NCBI GenBank assembly: GCA_009363175.1
Contig: CP045205.1
Span: 3,410,001-3,474,000, forward strand
DNA: 64,000 nucleotides
Origin: Citrobacter telavivensis
Lineage (GTDB): Bacteria; Pseudomonadota; Gammaproteobacteria; Enterobacterales; Enterobacteriaceae
Reading direction: 5' to 3'
Below are positions 26,184 through 33,957 of this stretch, piece by piece. A program made the position numbers and the translations under genes. The notes beneath the pieces were generated by a model. That model did no database searches. It had not been told where the DNA came from and saw only the letters and a list, made by a program, of their open reading frames with translations. Each line of letters opens with the position of its first letter. Positions within the stretch are counted from its first letter, which is position 1.

Positions 26184-26852
26184 ATGTCAACCCCGCGTCA
26201 AATTCTTGCGGCAATATTCGATATGGATGGATTACTGATTGATTCCGAGCCGCTGTGGGATCGGGCTGAACTGGACGTACTGTCCAGCGTCGGCGTCGAT
26301 ATCACTCGTCGTCATGAACTCCCGGATACGCTGGGGCTGCGCATCGATATGGTTGTTGATCTCTGGTTTGCCCAGCAACCGTGGAACGGGCCGAGCCGCC
26401 AGGAGGTCACCGATCGCGTCATTACCCGCGCTATCGCCCTGGTTGAAGAGACGCGTCCGCTACTGCCTGGCGTCAAAGAGGCTATCGCGTTGTGTAAAGC
26501 ACAAGGTTTGAAGGTGGGACTGGCGTCAGCGTCCCCTCTACATATGCTGGAAAAAGTCCTGGCGATGTTTGACCTGCGGGAGAGCTTCGATGCCCTCGCC
26601 TCTGCGGAAAAACTGCCCTACAGCAAACCCCATCCTCAGGTTTATATCGACTGTGCGGCAAAACTGGGCGTCGACCCGTTATGCTGTGTCGCGCTGGAAG
26701 ATTCCGTCAACGGCATGGTGGCGTCTAAGGCAGCACGGATGCGCTCTATCGTCGTGCCGGATAAAGAGGTGCGACACGATCCGCGCTATATCCTCGCCGA
26801 CGTCAGGCTCAATTCACTCACGGAACTGACCCTCGCCGATTTACGCGGCTAA
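26184..26852 (+). CDS. hxpB: Hexitol/2-deoxyglucose-6-phosphate phosphatase (HAD family)
   Basis: A 222-residue HAD-superfamily hydrolase, known as YniC or HxpB, that removes phosphate from sugar phosphates such as 2-deoxyglucose 6-phosphate. The nucleophile motif is FDMDGLLIDSE (near residue 13), motif II LASASP near 114, the lysine of motif III KLPYSKPHPQV near 150 and motif IV ALEDSVNG near 172. It protects against non-metabolisable sugar phosphates. The ribosome site AGGAGAGG precedes the ATG. A hairpin follows the stop. Confidence 0.95.
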   Translation: MSTPRQILAAIFDMDGLLIDSEPLWDRAELDVLSSVGVDITRRHELPDTLGLRIDMVVDLWFAQQPWNGPSRQEVTDRVITRAIALVEETRPLLPGVKEAIALCKAQGLKVGLASASPLHMLEKVLAMFDLRESFDALASAEKLPYSKPHPQVYIDCAAKLGVDPLCCVALEDSVNGMVASKAARMRSIVVPDKEVRHDPRYILADVRLNSLTELTLADLRG

Positions 26853-26858
26853 CCGGGA

Positions 26859-26882
26859 GCGGGCAATGGCGACATTGCCCGC
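26859..26882. terminator. Strong hairpin after yniC
   Basis: A perfect ten-base stem, GCGGGCAATG/CATTGCCCGC, with loop GCGA lies seven bases after the yniC stop. It has no clear U-tract, so it may act as a weak terminator or as mRNA end protection. Confidence 0.55.
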
Positions 26883-26899
26883 CTCGTCAGACAGTTAAT

Positions 26900-26924
26900 A
26901 AATTTAAAACAACGTTTCATTTTT
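26900..26924. promoter_or_regulatory. KdgR-like operator upstream of the kduD-like gene
   Basis: The 25 bases at 26900-26924 contain AAAAC, then GTTTCATTT, and agree with the KdgR consensus of pectinolytic enterobacteria (GAAAC and GTTTC half-sites flanked by A and T runs) at about 18-19 of 25 positions by eye. The site lies 76 bases before the start of the gene for a uronate-pathway dehydrogenase, which supports it. Confidence 0.55.
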
Positions 26925-27000
26925 AATTGTATTCCTTCCGTTCCTCTCCTATCCTTCTTTCAGGGCACATAACAGATAAAAACGGATAGCCGAGGTTACT

Positions 27001-27762
27001 ATGATTCTGGATGCATTTCGTCTCACAGGTAAAGTCGCCATCGTCACCGGTTGTGATACCGGACTTGGACAAGGGATGGCGGTTGCACTGGCGCAAGCCG
27101 GTTGTGACATCGTCAGCGTGAACCGCAAAATTCCTCATGACACCGCCGCCAAAGTAGAAGCGCTGGGACGCCGCTTTTTCACCATTCAGGCCGATCTGAG
27201 CCAGCAGGAGGTCATCGCGGGCGTTGTCGCCCAGGCGGTTGAGAAATTCGGTCACATCGACATTCTGGTGAACAACGCCGGAACCATTCGTCGCGAAGAC
27301 GCGCTCAATTTCAGCGAAAAGGACTGGGACGAGGTGATGAACCTGAATCTCAAGTCGCTCTTCTTTCTCTCCCAGGCCGTGGCACGCCAGTTCATCGCTC
27401 AGGGCCAGGGCGGCAAAATCATTAATATCGCCTCAATGCTATCGTTTCAGGGCGGGATTCGCGTCCCGTCCTATACGGCCTCAAAGAGCGGCGTGCTGGG
27501 CATTACCCGACTGTTAGCCAACGAATGGGCGCAGCATCAGATTAACGTCAACGCCATCGCCCCCGGCTACATGGCGACCAACAATACCCAACAACTGCGG
27601 GAAGATGCCGGGCGCAATCAAGAGATTGTCGATCGTATCCCGGCGGGTCGTTGGGGAACGCCAGAGGATCTGCAAGGCCCGGTCGTTTTCCTCGCATCAC
27701 CCGCGTCGGATTACATCAACGGCTATACGCTTGCCGTCGATGGCGGTTGGTTAGCGCGATAA
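27001..27762 (+). CDS. kduD: KduD-like 2-dehydro-3-deoxy-D-gluconate 5-dehydrogenase
   Basis: A 253-residue short-chain dehydrogenase. The N-terminal Rossmann motif is TGCDTGLGQG (near residue 17), NNAG lies near 91, the catalytic Ser is in IASMLSFQG (near 145) and Tyr-X3-Lys in YTASKSG (near 159). Most of the sequence matches KduD, which reduces 5-keto-4-deoxyuronate products in pectin and glycosaminoglycan breakdown. Oddly it stands alone: kduI, its usual partner, is not adjacent, and E. coli has no gene here between yniC and ydjM. It may be a second copy. A KdgR-like box lies upstream. Confidence 0.82.
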   Translation: MILDAFRLTGKVAIVTGCDTGLGQGMAVALAQAGCDIVSVNRKIPHDTAAKVEALGRRFFTIQADLSQQEVIAGVVAQAVEKFGHIDILVNNAGTIRREDALNFSEKDWDEVMNLNLKSLFFLSQAVARQFIAQGQGGKIINIASMLSFQGGIRVPSYTASKSGVLGITRLLANEWAQHQINVNAIAPGYMATNNTQQLREDAGRNQEIVDRIPAGRWGTPEDLQGPVVFLASPASDYINGYTLAVDGGWLAR

Positions 27763-27805
27763 ACGCGCATTATTGACAAAGAGTTACAACGTCACCACTT
27801 CCGCC

Positions 27806-27825
27806 CACTGTATAAAAATCCTATA
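27806..27825. promoter_or_regulatory. LexA box, distal, upstream of ydjM
   Basis: CACTGTATAAAAATCCTATA has a good left half (CACTGTATA) and a poorer right half. It abuts the second box. E. coli ydjM is also reported to carry two SOS boxes. Confidence 0.55.
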
Positions 27826-27843
27826 CTGTACGAATTCACAGTT
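27824..27843. promoter_or_regulatory. LexA box, proximal, upstream of ydjM
   Basis: TACTGTACGAATTCACAGTT keeps the CTG-N10-CAG core of the LexA operator. It lies just before the ydjM ribosome site, consistent with SOS control of ydjM in E. coli. Confidence 0.75.
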
Positions 27844-27857
27844 TATCAGGTTTTATC

Positions 27858-28448
27858 ATGACGGCGGAAGGTCACCTCCTCTTTTCAATTGCCTGCGCGG
27901 TGTTCGCTAAAAACGCGGAGCTGACGCCCGTGCTCGCACAGGGTGACTGGTGGCATATTGTTCCCTCCGCGATTATGACCTGTCTGTTACCGGACATCGA
28001 TCACCCAAAGTCATTCCTCGGTCAGCGCCTGAAATGGGTTTCGAAACCGATCGCCCGGGCGTTTGGTCATCGCGGATTTACCCACAGTCTGCTGGCCGTC
28101 TTTGCGCTACTGGCCACCTTCTACCTGAAAGTACCGGAGAGTTGGGTCATCCCCGCCGACGCCTTACAGGGCATGGTGGTGGGCTATCTGAGTCATATTG
28201 CTGCAGACATGCTGACGCCAGCGGGCGTCCCCCTGCTCTGGCCCTGTCGCTGGCGCTTTCGCCTGCCGATTCTGGTCCCGCAGAAGGGTAATCAGCTGGA
28301 GCGATTTCTCTGCATGGCACTGTTTGCCTGGGCGGTATGGATGCCACAAACCTTGCCCCAGAACAGTGCAGTTCGCTGGTCATCCGATATGATTAACACG
28401 CTGCAATGGCAGTTCAATCGCTTTATAAAACATCAAATCGACCAGTAA
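27858..28448 (+). CDS. ydjM: SOS-inducible inner-membrane protein YdjM
   Basis: A 196-residue DUF457/YdjM-family membrane protein with metal-dependent hydrolase-like motifs in its membrane face: LLPDIDHPKS near residue 43, GHRGFTHSLLAV near 70 and SHIAADMLTPAG near 112. There are several hydrophobic segments. Relatives such as LrgB-independent YdjM hydrolases are thought to act on lipids, but no substrate is proven. E. coli ydjM is one of the LexA regulon genes, and two LexA boxes precede this one. Confidence 0.92.
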   Translation: MTAEGHLLFSIACAVFAKNAELTPVLAQGDWWHIVPSAIMTCLLPDIDHPKSFLGQRLKWVSKPIARAFGHRGFTHSLLAVFALLATFYLKVPESWVIPADALQGMVVGYLSHIAADMLTPAGVPLLWPCRWRFRLPILVPQKGNQLERFLCMALFAWAVWMPQTLPQNSAVRWSSDMINTLQWQFNRFIKHQIDQ

Positions 28449-28580
28449 AACAGCGGAAATCGCGTTTTTGGCATAAACAATTCCATTTGAATATAAGAGC
28501 CAGGTCACAGTTCTGCTAACCTTGCGACAACAGGATCGCTGTGACACAGCGGGACGAATAATAAAATCAGGAGAACGGGG

Positions 28581-29972
28581 ATGAATTTTCCATTAATCGC
28601 GAACATCGTGGTGTTCGTCATTCTGCTGTTTGTGCTGGCGCAAGCCCGTCATAAACAGTGGAGTCTGGCAAAGAAAGTACTGGTTGGTCTGGTCATGGGC
28701 GTGGTCTTTGGCCTTGCGCTGCACACCATTTATGGTTCTGACAGCCAGGTGCTGAAAGATTCCGTCCAGTGGTTCAACATCGTCGGTAACGGCTACGTTC
28801 AACTGCTGCAAATGATCGTTATGCCGCTGGTCTTCGCCTCGATTCTGAGCGCGGTCGCCCGTCTGCATAATGCCTCTCAGTTGGGAAAAATCAGCTTCCT
28901 GACCATCGGTACTCTGCTGTTCACCACGCTGATTGCCGCGCTGGTCGGGGTGCTGGTGACCAACCTGTTTGGTCTGACCGCCGAGGGCCTGGTACAAGGT
29001 GGCGCAGAGACGGCACGTCTGAATGCCATTGAAACCAACTATGTCGGTAAAGTGGCCGATCTCAGCGTTCCACAGCTGGTGCTTTCGTTTGTACCGAAAA
29101 ACCCGTTTGCCGATCTGACCGGCGCAAACCCAACCTCTATCATCAGCGTGGTGATTTTTGCCGCCTTCCTCGGTGTCGCGGCACTGAAATTGCTCAAAGA
29201 TGACGCGCCAAAAGGCGAACGCGTGCTGACCGCTATCGACACGCTGCAAAGCTGGGTGATGAAACTGGTTCGCCTGGTCATGCAGTTAACGCCATACGGC
29301 GTCCTGGCGCTGATGACCAAAGTGGTGGCCGGTTCCAACCTGCAGGACATCATTAAGCTGGGCAGTTTTGTTATCGCCTCTTACCTCGGTCTGGGCATTA
29401 TGTTCGTCGTCCACGGCGTGCTGCTTGGCGTAAACGGCGTGAGCCCGCTCAAGTACTTCCGCAAAGTGTGGCCGGTTCTGACCTTCGCCTTCACCAGTCG
29501 CTCCAGCGCGGCCTCTATCCCGCTGAACGTGGAAGCGCAAACCCGCCGTCTGGGCGTGCCGGAATCTATCGCCAGCTTCGCCGCCTCCTTCGGTGCGACG
29601 ATCGGCCAGAACGGCTGTGCCGGTTTGTATCCGGCCATGCTGGCCGTTATGGTGGCGCCGACGGTTGGCATTAACCCGCTGGATCCGCTCTGGATTGCGA
29701 CGCTGGTCGGTATTGTTACCGTCAGCTCCGCCGGGGTAGCCGGTGTCGGTGGCGGTGCCACTTTCGCTGCGCTGATTGTACTGCCGGCGATGGGCCTGCC
29801 TGTCACGCTGGTCGCGCTGCTCATCTCCGTTGAGCCGCTGATCGACATGGGTCGTACCGCACTGAACGTCAGCGGTTCGATGACCGCCGGTACGCTGACC
29901 AGCCAGTGGCTGAAGCAAACCGATAAAACCATTCTGGATAGTGAAGACGACGCCGAACTGGCGCATCACTAA
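28581..29972 (+). CDS. tcyP: L-cystine:cation symporter TcyP
   Basis: A 463-residue dicarboxylate/amino acid:cation symporter (DAACS/GltP fold), the length of E. coli TcyP (YdjN). The protein is hydrophobic throughout; conserved segments are QMIVMPLVFASILSAVARL near residue 75, the serine-rich re-entrant hairpin TSRSSAASIPLN near 309 and ATIGQNGCAGLYPA near 340. It imports cystine and supplies sulfur amino acids. In E. coli CysB activates it. It has a solid terminator that also serves cedA. Confidence 0.95.
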   Translation: MNFPLIANIVVFVILLFVLAQARHKQWSLAKKVLVGLVMGVVFGLALHTIYGSDSQVLKDSVQWFNIVGNGYVQLLQMIVMPLVFASILSAVARLHNASQLGKISFLTIGTLLFTTLIAALVGVLVTNLFGLTAEGLVQGGAETARLNAIETNYVGKVADLSVPQLVLSFVPKNPFADLTGANPTSIISVVIFAAFLGVAALKLLKDDAPKGERVLTAIDTLQSWVMKLVRLVMQLTPYGVLALMTKVVAGSNLQDIIKLGSFVIASYLGLGIMFVVHGVLLGVNGVSPLKYFRKVWPVLTFAFTSRSSAASIPLNVEAQTRRLGVPESIASFAASFGATIGQNGCAGLYPAMLAVMVAPTVGINPLDPLWIATLVGIVTVSSAGVAGVGGGATFAALIVLPAMGLPVTLVALLISVEPLIDMGRTALNVSGSMTAGTLTSQWLKQTDKTILDSEDDAELAHH

Positions 29973-29988
29973 ATACCCCAAAAAACAG

Positions 29989-30016
29989 AAAACCGCCCTT
30001 CGGGGCGGTTTTTTTA
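29989..30016. terminator. Bidirectional terminator between tcyP and cedA
   Basis: The stem AACCGCCC/GGGGCGGTT with loop TTC has an A-run on the left and a seven-T run on the right, so it can end both convergent genes. Confidence 0.92.
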
Positions 30017-30024
30017 TACCGGAA

Positions 30025-30267
30025 TTAATCTGCTATTTCGTTTTCCTGACGAACCTGATTTGCCCAGCGCTGGGCCGATTCCGCCTCGCTAAACGTCGGC
30101 GATCTCTGGAACGACTCCCCCATTAAGACAAACGCGACATACTTTCCGCGCAAGATCCACACGTCACGAAACGCGTCCATTTTTATCGCATGTTCGGGCG
30201 GTGCAGGTTCGACATGCGGAACATAGCTAATAACCGGGCGATTTTGTTGGCGAAGAGGTTTCATCAT
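30025..30267 (-). CDS. cedA: Cell division modulator CedA
   Basis: An 80-residue DNA-binding protein that in E. coli restores division in cells over-initiating replication and that also associates with RNA polymerase. The conserved core is EPAPPEHAIKMDAFRDVW followed by RGKYVAFVLMGESF. The frame can start at a GTG (30279), but the ATG at 30267 aligns with the E. coli start and length. In E. coli K-12 katE follows nearby; here the chb operon comes next, with no catalase gene. Confidence 0.93.
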   Translation of the reverse strand: MMKPLRQQNRPVISYVPHVEPAPPEHAIKMDAFRDVWILRGKYVAFVLMGESFQRSPTFSEAESAQRWANQVRQENEIAD

Positions 30268-30422
30268 TAATTGCTTCACTAAGACAAATTCAAAAATCAG
30301 AAAAGAACTATCTTAGCCGATTTTACCCCCGCACGTCCTGCTCCGGGCGTGCGTTTGCGCAGGCGTTGACGAAATTAACAGGGCGAGAGAGGGATAATGA
30401 AGACAAGGACGCTACAGCAGGC

Positions 30423-30449
30423 AAAAAAAAGCGGCGCACCACGCGCCGC
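30423..30449 (-). terminator. Terminator of the chb operon
   Basis: The stem GCGGCGC/GCGCCGC with loop ACCAC is followed on the minus strand by eight U. It lies 12 bases after the chbG stop. Confidence 0.9.
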
Positions 30450-30460
30450 AAACTCAGGAG

Positions 30461-31219
30461 TCAGACATCAAGAAAACTGCCCAGACGGTAGCCGCGTTCC
30501 GCAATCGCATACTTGAGCGATGCCGAGGTCAGTACGTCCAGCTCAGTCAAACGGGGGTAACAATAGGCGCTCTGACGGATGGTATCGTCGATAAACGCCG
30601 GGTGACACATCACTTCCAGTGAGGATTCTCCAAGCCTTGCGGATTCGTCGAGAACATGCAGAAACAGCGCTTCAGTAATTTCTTCCCCATAAAACTCGCT
30701 GCTGAATCCCTGTGAACTGCGCAGCGTCGCCGGAAGATCCCCTGCCTGAAACACCGGCTGGCGATCGATGCGTAGCGCAATATTGCGCTCTGCGGCAAAA
30801 CGCGCAACGAGGGGGAAGATCTGCGGGAACATATGCACATGGTGATGGCTATCCAGATGCGTAGGCTCCCGCCCGAACAGGTCAATGAAACGCTGATACT
30901 GACAGGCAAGCTCACGGGCGATTTCGTCCAGTGGCAACGTATCTTCCTCTGCCATCTGCCAGATCCATTTTCCCAGACGTCCTTCACGGGTTAATCCCGG
31001 CATCTCGGTCAGGGGTTTTCCCAGCGTCAGAACAAAGTGCATACCCACCGCCAGCGTTGGCAGATCGCGACTTAACGTGACTGCATGCTCAATGGCATCA
31101 CCGTTCACCAGCGCCGTAGTAGAGGTCACTACACCGTGGCGACAGGCCTCCACGATGCCGTAGTTTTGCCCTTTGCTCAGGCCAAAATCGTCCGCGTTTA
31201 CAATCAATAAGCGTTCCAT
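30461..31219 (-). CDS. chbG: Chitooligosaccharide monodeacetylase ChbG
   Basis: A 252-residue YdjC-family deacetylase. It removes one acetyl group from chitobiose 6-phosphate and related sugars, the product that signals through ChbR and is cleaved by ChbF. The metal-binding motifs NADDFGLS (near residue 8) and HLDSHHHVHMFP (near 121) are clear. The frame extends to 31285, but ATG at 31219 starts MERLLIVNADD, with AGAGG upstream. It is last in the operon, 11 bases after chbF. Confidence 0.95.
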   Translation of the reverse strand: MERLLIVNADDFGLSKGQNYGIVEACRHGVVTSTTALVNGDAIEHAVTLSRDLPTLAVGMHFVLTLGKPLTEMPGLTREGRLGKWIWQMAEEDTLPLDEIARELACQYQRFIDLFGREPTHLDSHHHVHMFPQIFPLVARFAAERNIALRIDRQPVFQAGDLPATLRSSQGFSSEFYGEEITEALFLHVLDESARLGESSLEVMCHPAFIDDTIRQSAYCYPRLTELDVLTSASLKYAIAERGYRLGSFLDV

Positions 31220-31230
31220 AGCCAACCTCT

Positions 31231-32586
31231 TTAGTGTTGTGCGCCTTTCAGCTTCGCAATGCACCCGGCAAAGTTTGGCAACCACTTTTCGTGTGCCAGT
31301 ATCAGTTCACGCGCCAGACCTTCTGCGTCGTGATCCGAATGCACCAGCGGACTCAGGTTCAGCGCCAGCAGCACGTCGTTAAACTCACCGCTCAGCGCCG
31401 CGTTGCTGGCAGCCACTTCAAAGCCTTTGATGGTATAGATCAATCCCAACACTTTCTCGTCAAAATGGGTGATGCGTGGCGTCGGCGTCGCCCCGTCGCG
31501 GCCCAGCGTGCAGGTCATCTCAACCGCCCAGTCAGCCGGAATATTATCAACGTGACCGTGATGCGGAATGTTGACGTAATGCTCGGTCTGCTTGTCATTG
31601 AAAATCGCATTAATAACTTCACAGGCTGCGTCAGAGTAGTACGCACCACCACGCTGTTCCAGTTCCTTCGGCTTAACGTTCAGTTCCGGGTTCTTATACA
31701 GATCGAACAGCTGCTTCTCGACCTGCTGCACGACCTGTGCCCGCGCACCGCCCTTGTAGTATTCCCCCATCTCAATCGCCAGCATCTCTTTTTGCTTGAA
31801 GTAGTACAGCAGATACGAGCATGGCAGCAGATTCAGGGAGCGAATCAGCCCTTCGCTGAACGGCAGATCAAAAATGTTTTTCACCGTAGATGCTTTAAGC
31901 TGGCCCGAGGCTACGCCATCCAACAGTTCGGCAAAGCGTGACTGGCCATTAACGATCACATCTTTGATGAACACCATATGGTTGAGGCCGAACAGGTCGA
32001 TAGACAGGTCGTCACTCTCTTTCAGCGCCAACACATCGTGGATGAACATCTTCATCCCTACCGGAATGTTGCACACACCAATAAAGCGTTTGAAGCTCGT
32101 ATGGCGATAGACCGCCTCAGTCACCATGCCAGCCGGGTTAGTAAAGTTAATCACCCATGCATTCGGACACAGCGCTTCCACATCTTTAATGATGTCAAAA
32201 ATCACCGGGATGGTGCGCAGTCCTTTAAACAGGCCACCAGCACCGTTGGTCTCCTGACCCAGATAACCGTGGCTCAGCGGAATACGCTCATCCAGTTCAC
32301 GCGCTTTCAATTGTCCTACACGCAGTTGCGTGGTTACGAAATCGGCATCTTTCAGCGCTTCGCGGCGATCCAGAGTCTTAAACACCTTCATCGGTACGCC
32401 AGCTTTTTCAATCATGCGCTGGCAAAGTTGGTAAATAATATCCAGTTTTTCTTCGCCGCCTTCGACGTCAACCAGCCACAATTCGGAAACTGGCAATTCG
32501 TGGTAGCGCTTAATAAATCCTTCCAGCAATTCCGGGGTGTAACTGCTCCCGCCACCAATGGTGACGACTTTTAATTTCTGGCTCAT
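31231..32586 (-). CDS. chbF: 6-phospho-beta-glucosidase (GH4) ChbF
   Basis: A glycoside hydrolase family 4 enzyme of 451 residues. It uses NAD and a divalent metal to hydrolyse phosphorylated chitobiose (monodeacetylated) and cellobiose-type sugars. The N-terminal NAD-binding motif is TIGGGSSYTPELLEG and the metal/active-site region contains INFTNPAGMVTEA and GVCNIPVGM (residues about 146-176), with LFGLNHM near 200. It follows chbR in the operon. Confidence 0.96.
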   Translation of the reverse strand: MSQKLKVVTIGGGSSYTPELLEGFIKRYHELPVSELWLVDVEGGEEKLDIIYQLCQRMIEKAGVPMKVFKTLDRREALKDADFVTTQLRVGQLKARELDERIPLSHGYLGQETNGAGGLFKGLRTIPVIFDIIKDVEALCPNAWVINFTNPAGMVTEAVYRHTSFKRFIGVCNIPVGMKMFIHDVLALKESDDLSIDLFGLNHMVFIKDVIVNGQSRFAELLDGVASGQLKASTVKNIFDLPFSEGLIRSLNLLPCSYLLYYFKQKEMLAIEMGEYYKGGARAQVVQQVEKQLFDLYKNPELNVKPKELEQRGGAYYSDAACEVINAIFNDKQTEHYVNIPHHGHVDNIPADWAVEMTCTLGRDGATPTPRITHFDEKVLGLIYTIKGFEVAASNAALSGEFNDVLLALNLSPLVHSDHDAEGLARELILAHEKWLPNFAGCIAKLKGAQH

Positions 32587-32704
32587 CGTATCTCCCTTCA
32601 GTGCTTAACACTGGCGTGAATGATGCTCTGCCCTCTGTCAGGTATGACGCAAGCGTCCCGCGTCAATAATGGGCAAGCGTAAATCTGGTTATTGAGTAAA
32701 ATAA

Positions 32705-33550
32705 TTACTGATTATATTGCGTGAGTTTTTTTCTGTAGCTATTAGGCGTAAATGACGTCATTTTTTTAAACGTTTTAATAAACAGGCTTGGACTACTGTA
32801 TCCCGCTTCATAGGCAATATCCGTTACGGAGTAGTTCGTCATCTCCAGCTGTTTCTTGGCAAAGTTGATGCGAATTTCATTAATCAATTGCATCGGCGTT
32901 TTGCTGTAATAACGCTGGGTCGCTCGCGTCAGGTATTCCTGAGATTTTGCGGACAGGGAAACCATATTTTCCAGAGCATTTTCACCAAACTGCGCTTTAT
33001 TGTGCATGGTTTCCACGGTGGCTTTCAGCCACTGTGGAATATCATCAAGAACCTGTTCTTCACGATAATGACGCAGACGGTTGATAATGTAAAAGGTGAC
33101 CACTTCGACAAACTCTTCCAGTCCGGTATCACGAAAGTTGAGCGACGCGATAACCGTCTCGACATAGGTTAAAAATGCGCTGTTGGTGCGATAGACCTGC
33201 GATGCCACAAAACAGAACGGCATGAGCGGGCTGTAGTGCTGTTCAAAAAAACGTTTACTGATGCCAACGTTGAGAATACGCGTCGCGCCGAACTCGTAGA
33301 AGCTCTGATGGTGCGAACCGAGCGGGACAAACACAAAATCACCCCGTTCCAGCAGCACGCGTTTACCGTTGATCTCCTGGTAATAGCGCCCCGTGAGCAC
33401 CAGCGTAAATTCATAGTAATCGTGCTGATGCAGACCGCAGGCGCTCTCTGTCTTGTTGTAGATAAAGACATGGAAATTTTTACCGTTAAACAACTGCTGT
33501 TCACGGGCAATGGTGATTTCCGGTGCGGTAGCCTGTAGTTGCATCGTCAA
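32705..33550 (-). CDS. chbR: AraC-type regulator of the chb operon
   Basis: A 281-residue dual regulator. The N-terminal cupin-like sensor (KNFHVFIYNKTESACGLHQHDYYEF, a histidine-rich pocket near residue 42) is followed by a C-terminal AraC double helix-turn-helix (MQLINEIRINFAKKQLEMTN and DIAYEAGYSSPSLFIKTFKK). In E. coli ChbR represses chb without inducer and activates it with phosphorylated, monodeacetylated chitobiose. It lies inside the operon it controls, seven bases after chbA. A 118-base gap before chbF holds no gene. Confidence 0.95.
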   Translation of the reverse strand: MTMQLQATAPEITIAREQQLFNGKNFHVFIYNKTESACGLHQHDYYEFTLVLTGRYYQEINGKRVLLERGDFVFVPLGSHHQSFYEFGATRILNVGISKRFFEQHYSPLMPFCFVASQVYRTNSAFLTYVETVIASLNFRDTGLEEFVEVVTFYIINRLRHYREEQVLDDIPQWLKATVETMHNKAQFGENALENMVSLSAKSQEYLTRATQRYYSKTPMQLINEIRINFAKKQLEMTNYSVTDIAYEAGYSSPSLFIKTFKKMTSFTPNSYRKKLTQYNQ

Positions 33551-33557
33551 CTCCTTA

Positions 33558-33905
33558 CTATTTCAGCTTCTCGTGAAGCTCAATCAACTCTGCCACCAGT
33601 TCGCGTGCCAGCATTGACGTCATCAGGTGATCCTGCGCGTGAACCAGAACCAGACTGACTTTCATTTTACCTTCGCCCTGATCGCCTTCAATCAGTTTCG
33701 TCTGCACCAGATGCGCTTCATTCAGCGCCATGCGCGACTGCTCCATCATCGTTTTCGCCGCGTCGAAGTCGCCCTGCTTCGCCTGCTTTAACGCCGCGTA
33801 GGCCAGGCTGCGCGCCTGCCCGGAGTTGATGATAAGCCCCATCACCACTTCTTCGAGCTCTTCGGCTTCGGCCTGCGTATCGGTAATATTATCGAGATCC
33901 ATCAT
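33558..33905 (-). CDS. chbA: PTS N,N'-diacetylchitobiose EIIA
   Basis: A 115-residue all-helical lactose/chitobiose-family EIIA. The phosphorylated histidine lies in LVLVHAQDHLM (near residue 92-98), with the EAEELEEVVMGLIINSG N-terminal helix. It passes phosphate from HPr to ChbB. It is one residue shorter than the E. coli protein. A second ATG follows the first; the doubled MM start is conserved in E. coli. Confidence 0.96.
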   Translation of the reverse strand: MMDLDNITDTQAEAEELEEVVMGLIINSGQARSLAYAALKQAKQGDFDAAKTMMEQSRMALNEAHLVQTKLIEGDQGEGKMKVSLVLVHAQDHLMTSMLARELVAELIELHEKLK

Positions 33906-33957
33906 AAATCATTCCTCTTTGACGACCCGGCATGCGTCGCCACATGCCGGGTTAAAC

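Noticed and set aside
28593..29981. Antisense open frames opposite tcyP
   Set aside because: They follow from the high GC content of the tcyP codons and resemble no family.
30267..30279. A GTG start for cedA, four codons upstream
   Set aside because: The ATG at 30267 gives the E. coli length and sequence start; the GTG has no better ribosome site.
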